Positions 60,976 through 64,000 of a DNA stretch of 64,000 bases are shown piece by piece. Below the pieces are notes generated by a model. That model had not been told where the DNA came from. It did not search any database and saw only the letters and a program-made list of their open reading frames with translations. Made by a program: the position numbers and the translations under genes. Within the stretch, counting starts at the first letter, position 1. Each line of letters begins with the position of its first letter. This stretch comes from Acidobacteriota bacterium (GTDB taxonomy: Bacteria; Acidobacteriota; Terriglobia; Bryobacterales; Bryobacteraceae), in contig JAEZIJ010000242.1 of assembly GCA_023436715.1 (NCBI GenBank), positions 1-64,000 on the forward strand. The letters are read 5' to 3'.

Positions 60976-61796
60976 CGTCGCGAGCTCCGGGCCGCCTGTT
61001 CAGCCGCGGGGAACGCGCCATCCCGGACCTCCCCGGCGTACGCCTGCGCCGCCGCGGTGATCTGTTCGCCTAACCGCGCGTACTGCTTCACGAACGGGGG
61101 AACGGGGCCGTCGTGAAGGCCGAACGCGTCGTAGCTCACCAGCACCTGTCCGTCGCAGTGCGGCCCGGCGCCGATACCGATGGTCGGGATTTCCAGCGTC
61201 GAGGTAACCGCGCGCGCCACCTCGGCCGGAATGGATTCCAGCACAATCGAAAAAACGCCGGCCTGCTCGAGCGCGCGAGCATCCGCAATCAGTTTCTCAG
61301 CATCGCGTTCGAGCCTGGCCTGCTGCCGGAAGCCGCCGAACCGATGAACGGACTGCGGAGTCAGCCCGAGATGCCCCATCACGGGGATGCCGATCTCCAC
61401 CAGGCGGCGCGCCACGTCGAGCACGGGTTCCCCGCCCTCTATCTTCACTCCGGCGGCGCCGCCCTCCTGGATGAGCCGCCCGGCGTTCCGCACGGCCTCG
61501 GCTACGCTCACCTGGTAGGTGAGAAAAGGCATGTCGGCGACCACCAACGCCCGCGACGCGCCGCGCGTGACGGCGCTCGTGTGATGCACTATCGCGTCCA
61601 GCGTCACCGGGATTGTGGTCTCGTAGCCGAGCACAACCATGCCGAGCGAATCGCCCACGAGCAGGACGTCGATCCCGGCCCGGTCCAGCAGGTGGGCCAT
61701 CGCCGCGTCATAGGCGGTCAGCACGGCGATCTTCTCGCCCCGCCGCTTCTTCTCCTTCAAATCCGGAACCCGAACCCGTTTTCCTCCCTCAGTCAT
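60972..61796 (-). CDS. panB: 3-methyl-2-oxobutanoate hydroxymethyltransferase
   Basis: 274 residues, (beta-alpha)8 barrel. Uses methylene-THF to make ketopantoate from ketoisovalerate. Signatures LLVGDSLGMVVLGYETTIPV with the metal Asp, VADMPFLTYQVSVAEAVRNA, GVKIEGGEPV, and the C-terminal IGIGAGPHCDGQVLV. The next step, ketopantoate reduction, is not served by a classical panE here; the DUF2520 gene upstream is the obvious candidate. Confidence 0.95.
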   Translation of the reverse strand: MTEGGKRVRVPDLKEKKRRGEKIAVLTAYDAAMAHLLDRAGIDVLLVGDSLGMVVLGYETTIPVTLDAIVHHTSAVTRGASRALVVADMPFLTYQVSVAEAVRNAGRLIQEGGAAGVKIEGGEPVLDVARRLVEIGIPVMGHLGLTPQSVHRFGGFRQQARLERDAEKLIADARALEQAGVFSIVLESIPAEVARAVTSTLEIPTIGIGAGPHCDGQVLVSYDAFGLHDGPVPPFVKQYARLGEQITAAAQAYAGEVRDGAFPAAEQAARSSRR

Positions 61797-61811
61797 TTTT
61801 CTCTCCCTTCA

Positions 61812-61862
61812 GTGGCACAGGCCTCCTGGCCTGTGCTGCACAGGCCAGGAGGCCTGTGCCAC
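61812..61862. repeat. Near-perfect 25-bp palindrome between DUF2520 gene and panB
   Basis: Arms 61812-61836 and 61838-61862 are exact reverse complements with one central base. Each arm is also a hairpin built on CACAGGCCTCCTGGCCTGTG. The core matches the hairpin at 17517-17544. Placed inside a same-strand gene run, it could end transcription early or create a processing site, separating panBC expression from the upstream PPTase genes. Confidence 0.7.
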
Positions 61863-61870
61863 AGTCATGT

Positions 61871-62746
61871 TTAACTCTCGCGCAATAGTGTCTCCAGCTT
61901 GCGGGCTGTGTCTTCGTCGATGCCCCGGCGCCGGGCTATATCGAGGACCTGCAGAGCGCCTGCGCGGTAAAAGGCGCGCGCGACGGGAGGCGCAGCCGAG
62001 AGGGCATCGCAGTGCATTGCGACCGTATCGATATCTCCCCGTTCAACCGGCCCCGTCAATGCCTGGACCGGCCCCAAGCTGAGTGCGTTGCTGCCGCTGG
62101 CTCTCACCAGCGGCGCGATGGCGGCCAGCGCGTCGCGTTCCGCGATGCCCGCCGCCCCCATCAGCATAACAGCAGCGTCCACGAGCGCAACAACATAATT
62201 GCCGGCCATCACAGCCGCCGCGTGCCACAGGGTCCGTTTGTCAGCCGGAATGTGCAGCGCCCGCCCGCCGAGCATCATCGCGATTCGTTCGGCCCACAGG
62301 GCAGCGTCCCCGCCGGCGGTGATCCCGAAAGCGCAGCCCGGCAACGCCGCCATCCCGTGAGCGGGACTCGCGACCGTTTGAAGCGGGTGCAGAGTGCCGC
62401 ACGAGACGCCTCGGGCCATGAGCGGCGCAAGAATGTCCGGACCGTGCGCGCCGCAGGTGTGCAGCGCGGCTCCCTGGCTCATGCCCGCATCGGCCAACGC
62501 GGCGGCGACACTCGGGATCGCGTCATCCGAAACGGAAATCAGTATGCGGTCGGCGTACTGAGGCAGGCAGTGATATGGCGCCACTTCTCCGCCCCCGATG
62601 AACTCCACCGCGGCGCGGGCGTGTTCTACCCGCCGGCTGGCCACCGCCGCCACGCGCTCACCGCGTTCACGCAGCAGCCGCCCGAGCGTCTGCGCCATGC
62701 GCCCAGCGCCGGCAATCGCTATCGGCCCGTCTTTTTCAGTCCGCAT
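61871..62746 (-). CDS. Rossmann/DUF2520 oxidoreductase, candidate ketopantoate reductase
   Basis: 291 residues. The N-terminal NADP-binding domain has GPIAIAGAGRMAQTLGRLL and VASRRVEHAR; the second half is the helical DUF2520 domain with ISVSDDAIPSVAAAL, CGTLHPLQTVASPAHG, LWHAAAVMAGNYVVALVDAA and LTGPVERGD. DUF2520 proteins are 6-phosphogluconate-dehydrogenase-like. In some bacteria lacking panE a divergent reductase (PanG, described in Francisella) fills that step, and I recall it as belonging to this family, though I cannot confirm that. The position next to panB and panC supports it. Overlaps the PPTase gene by 11 bp. Confidence 0.8.
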   Translation of the reverse strand: MRTEKDGPIAIAGAGRMAQTLGRLLRERGERVAAVASRRVEHARAAVEFIGGGEVAPYHCLPQYADRILISVSDDAIPSVAAALADAGMSQGAALHTCGAHGPDILAPLMARGVSCGTLHPLQTVASPAHGMAALPGCAFGITAGGDAALWAERIAMMLGGRALHIPADKRTLWHAAAVMAGNYVVALVDAAVMLMGAAGIAERDALAAIAPLVRASGSNALSLGPVQALTGPVERGDIDTVAMHCDALSAAPPVARAFYRAGALQVLDIARRRGIDEDTARKLETLLRES

Positions 62747-63377
62747 ATTCCCAGGTCAAAACCCGTTCAGGCGCACATTCGGCGGCGAGAGCGGCCGCAT
62801 AACCGGCGCCCGGATCCAGGTCCCTCACCGGCCATTGTTCGCTCACCACTTCGTCGCCCAGCCCGCGGCCGGCAGCCTTCAACCGCGCCTCGAACCGCGT
62901 CCAGTAAACGAAAAAAGGTTCGGCGCGCTGTTCCGGTTTGAGCGTCTCGAGCGCATCGGCTTCCTCCCTTTCGAGAACACGGCGCGCAATTTGGAGTGCA
63001 TCGGGGATCGGGCGTATTCGCTCCACATCCACCCCCACCTCACATCGACGCGCAACCGCAACCAACGCGAGGCCGCCGGAGTGGGAGAGATTGAACCGAA
63101 CGTCCGATTCCGGATTCAGGCGTGGTTTCCCGCGCGGCGCGCGGAGAAACCGGACAGCCGCGGGCGCAATCCCACAATACCGCGATAGCACCCTCCGCAG
63201 CGCACCGTGAGCAACCACGAATCGATCCCGGTCGCCTTGCCGGTGGAAATTCCTGCCGGCCTCTTCAGGCGCGAGTTCAGCAGTGAGAGATTCCGGGGAG
63301 AACAGGTCGAGCGCAACTCGCCAGACATGCACTTCGCCTTCGCAAAGGATCACGTCCGAAGGAGCCCGGTCCCACAT
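62736..63377 (-). CDS. 4'-phosphopantetheinyl transferase, Sfp type
   Basis: 213 residues. Pseudo-dimeric fold with RFNLSHSGGLALVAVA, the magnesium motif VGVDVERIRPIP and the second motif FFVYWTRFEARLKAAGRGL, where WTxKEAxxKA is usual, so the first Lys is Phe and a Glu-Ala-Arg follows. It moves phosphopantetheine from CoA to carrier proteins. Its gene lies between a thioesterase and the pantothenate genes; the carrier protein at 41029-41310 is one possible client. Overlaps the thioesterase gene by 28 bp. Confidence 0.9.
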   Translation of the reverse strand: MWDRAPSDVILCEGEVHVWRVALDLFSPESLTAELAPEEAGRNFHRQGDRDRFVVAHGALRRVLSRYCGIAPAAVRFLRAPRGKPRLNPESDVRFNLSHSGGLALVAVARRCEVGVDVERIRPIPDALQIARRVLEREEADALETLKPEQRAEPFFVYWTRFEARLKAAGRGLGDEVVSEQWPVRDLDPGAGYAAALAAECAPERVLTWEYAD

Positions 63378-64000
63378 AGGTCCCTCGCGAGCAGGGCGAC
63401 AAAGCTTCCGGAATTGATGAAGAAATGCCCCCCGGGCAGCATCTCAAGCGCGAACGAGGCCGTAGTCTGCCGCGCCCAACCCTCGAGGTGGTCCCGCGTG
63501 ATGTTTGCATCTTCCGTGCCGCCATAGGCTCGGATGGGGCAGTCCAGCGGCGGCTCCCCGGTGTAGATGTAATTCCGGTACAACGCCGCATCCGCGCGCA
63601 CTGTGGGAAGAATCGTCCTGAGGAGTTCTTCATTCGCGAGCGCTTCGGCGGGGATGCCTTCCAGTTTTCGAAGCTCGGCGATCAGTTCGGCGTCGGCCGG
63701 TTCGGGCGGGGGAACGTGATTCAGCCGGAACTGCGGGGCCCGGGCGGCGGAAACGAACAGGCCGGCCGGGGCCGGCAGATTCCGGCGCCGCAACTCGCGG
63801 GCGAGTTCGAACGCGATGGCCGCGCCCATGCTGTGCCCGTAAAACGCGAATCGCCCGTTCAGAAATGGCCGGATCGCCTCTACCAGTGCCTCGATGAGCG
63901 GCCCCATGCGGTCGACCGGCGGTTCGGAGATTCGCGTTTCGCGCCCCGGAAACCGCGCCGGCAACACCGCGACCGCTTCGGGAAGCCCGGCCGGCCAGGT
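63350..64000 (-). CDS. Type II thioesterase, 5' end beyond the window
   Basis: Partial: at least 216 residues, the N-terminal part lying past 64000. The frame is open to the window edge, with the family text WPAGLPEAVAVLPARFPGRE. Alpha/beta-hydrolase motifs are present: nucleophile FYGHSMGAAIAFELAR, acid AYGGTEDANI and His MLPGGHFFI. Such enzymes remove stalled acyl groups from NRPS or PKS carriers (GrsT, RifR types). Together with the adjacent PPTase it suggests a secondary-metabolite locus beyond the window. Confidence 0.88.
   Translation of the reverse strand, partial: TWPAGLPEAVAVLPARFPGRETRISEPPVDRMGPLIEALVEAIRPFLNGRFAFYGHSMGAAIAFELARELRRRNLPAPAGLFVSAARAPQFRLNHVPPPEPADAELIAELRKLEGIPAEALANEELLRTILPTVRADAALYRNYIYTGEPPLDCPIRAYGGTEDANITRDHLEGWARQTTASFALEMLPGGHFFINSGSFVALLARDLCGTGLLRT

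Overview
The window is high-GC, gene-dense chromosomal DNA from a diderm bacterium. LpxC and a LolD-type ATPase point to an outer membrane. The mix of Tat-exported Gfo/Idh and sugar-isomerase-like proteins, a DUF1080 protein, an S46 peptidase, an ExeA-like ATPase, a CpaE-like protein and abundant palindromic intergenic repeats suggests an Acidobacteriota member, probably of the Solibacter/Bryobacter type. That assignment is inference from gene content, not phylogeny. I see no tRNA or rRNA gene, transposase, integrase or CRISPR array.

Layout. 1-370: palindromic repeats. 370-3889: trpD, divergent from a sucC-sucD-ndk operon whose genes overlap by 4 bp. 4000-10357: a hoxEFUYH-type NAD-linked [NiFe]-hydrogenase operon on the minus strand, whose HoxF carries an extra C-terminal GltD/NfnB-like flavoprotein module. 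10358-14122: a repeat element, a pair of small four-helix transporters, a secreted BNR protein, a DUF309 protein and two unknowns. 14290-17509: lolD-like ATPase overlapping clpC. 17554-24992: two secreted glycoside-hydrolase-type proteins, an S46 dipeptidyl-peptidase and an ATP-grasp-like protein. 25008-26961: flbD-motA-motB. 27021-30316: an unknown, a MerR regulator, a CpaE-like ATPase, a 28-codon membrane-peptide ORF behind a structured leader, and an RlmB-type methyltransferase. 30340-39151: ggt, a sugar isomerase-like gene, asnS, arginase, ddl, a small membrane protein, an RHS remnant, an ExeA-like ATPase and a Tat-exported oxidoreductase. 39380-41310: a free-standing adenylation enzyme and its carrier protein. 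41338-47282: a translationally coupled symporter, glycoside hydrolase, DUF1080 and cyclase operon. 47325-54549: polA, divergent from lpxC, pgsA-like, unknown, YdcF-like and an MsbA-like ABC exporter. 54550-55067: tandem repeats. 55068-58531: a Tat-exported isomerase-like protein facing pnp and rpsO. 58647-64000: a minus-strand run of thioesterase (cut by the window end), Sfp-type PPTase, DUF2520 oxidoreductase, panB, panC, a monooxygenase-fold protein and an Fe-alcohol dehydrogenase.

Themes. The secreted hydrolases, symporter, DUF1080 protein and Gfo/Idh and isomerase-like proteins fit a heterotroph that degrades complex glycans and peptides. The hydrogenase would give it H2-dependent pyridine-nucleotide chemistry. 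The 60-64 kb cluster links pantothenate synthesis to carrier-protein activation. The most unusual items are the HoxF-GltD fusion, the 28-residue peptide with its switch-like leader, the DUF2520-panBC-PPTase cluster, and a composite repeat present in inverted orientation about 44 kb apart.
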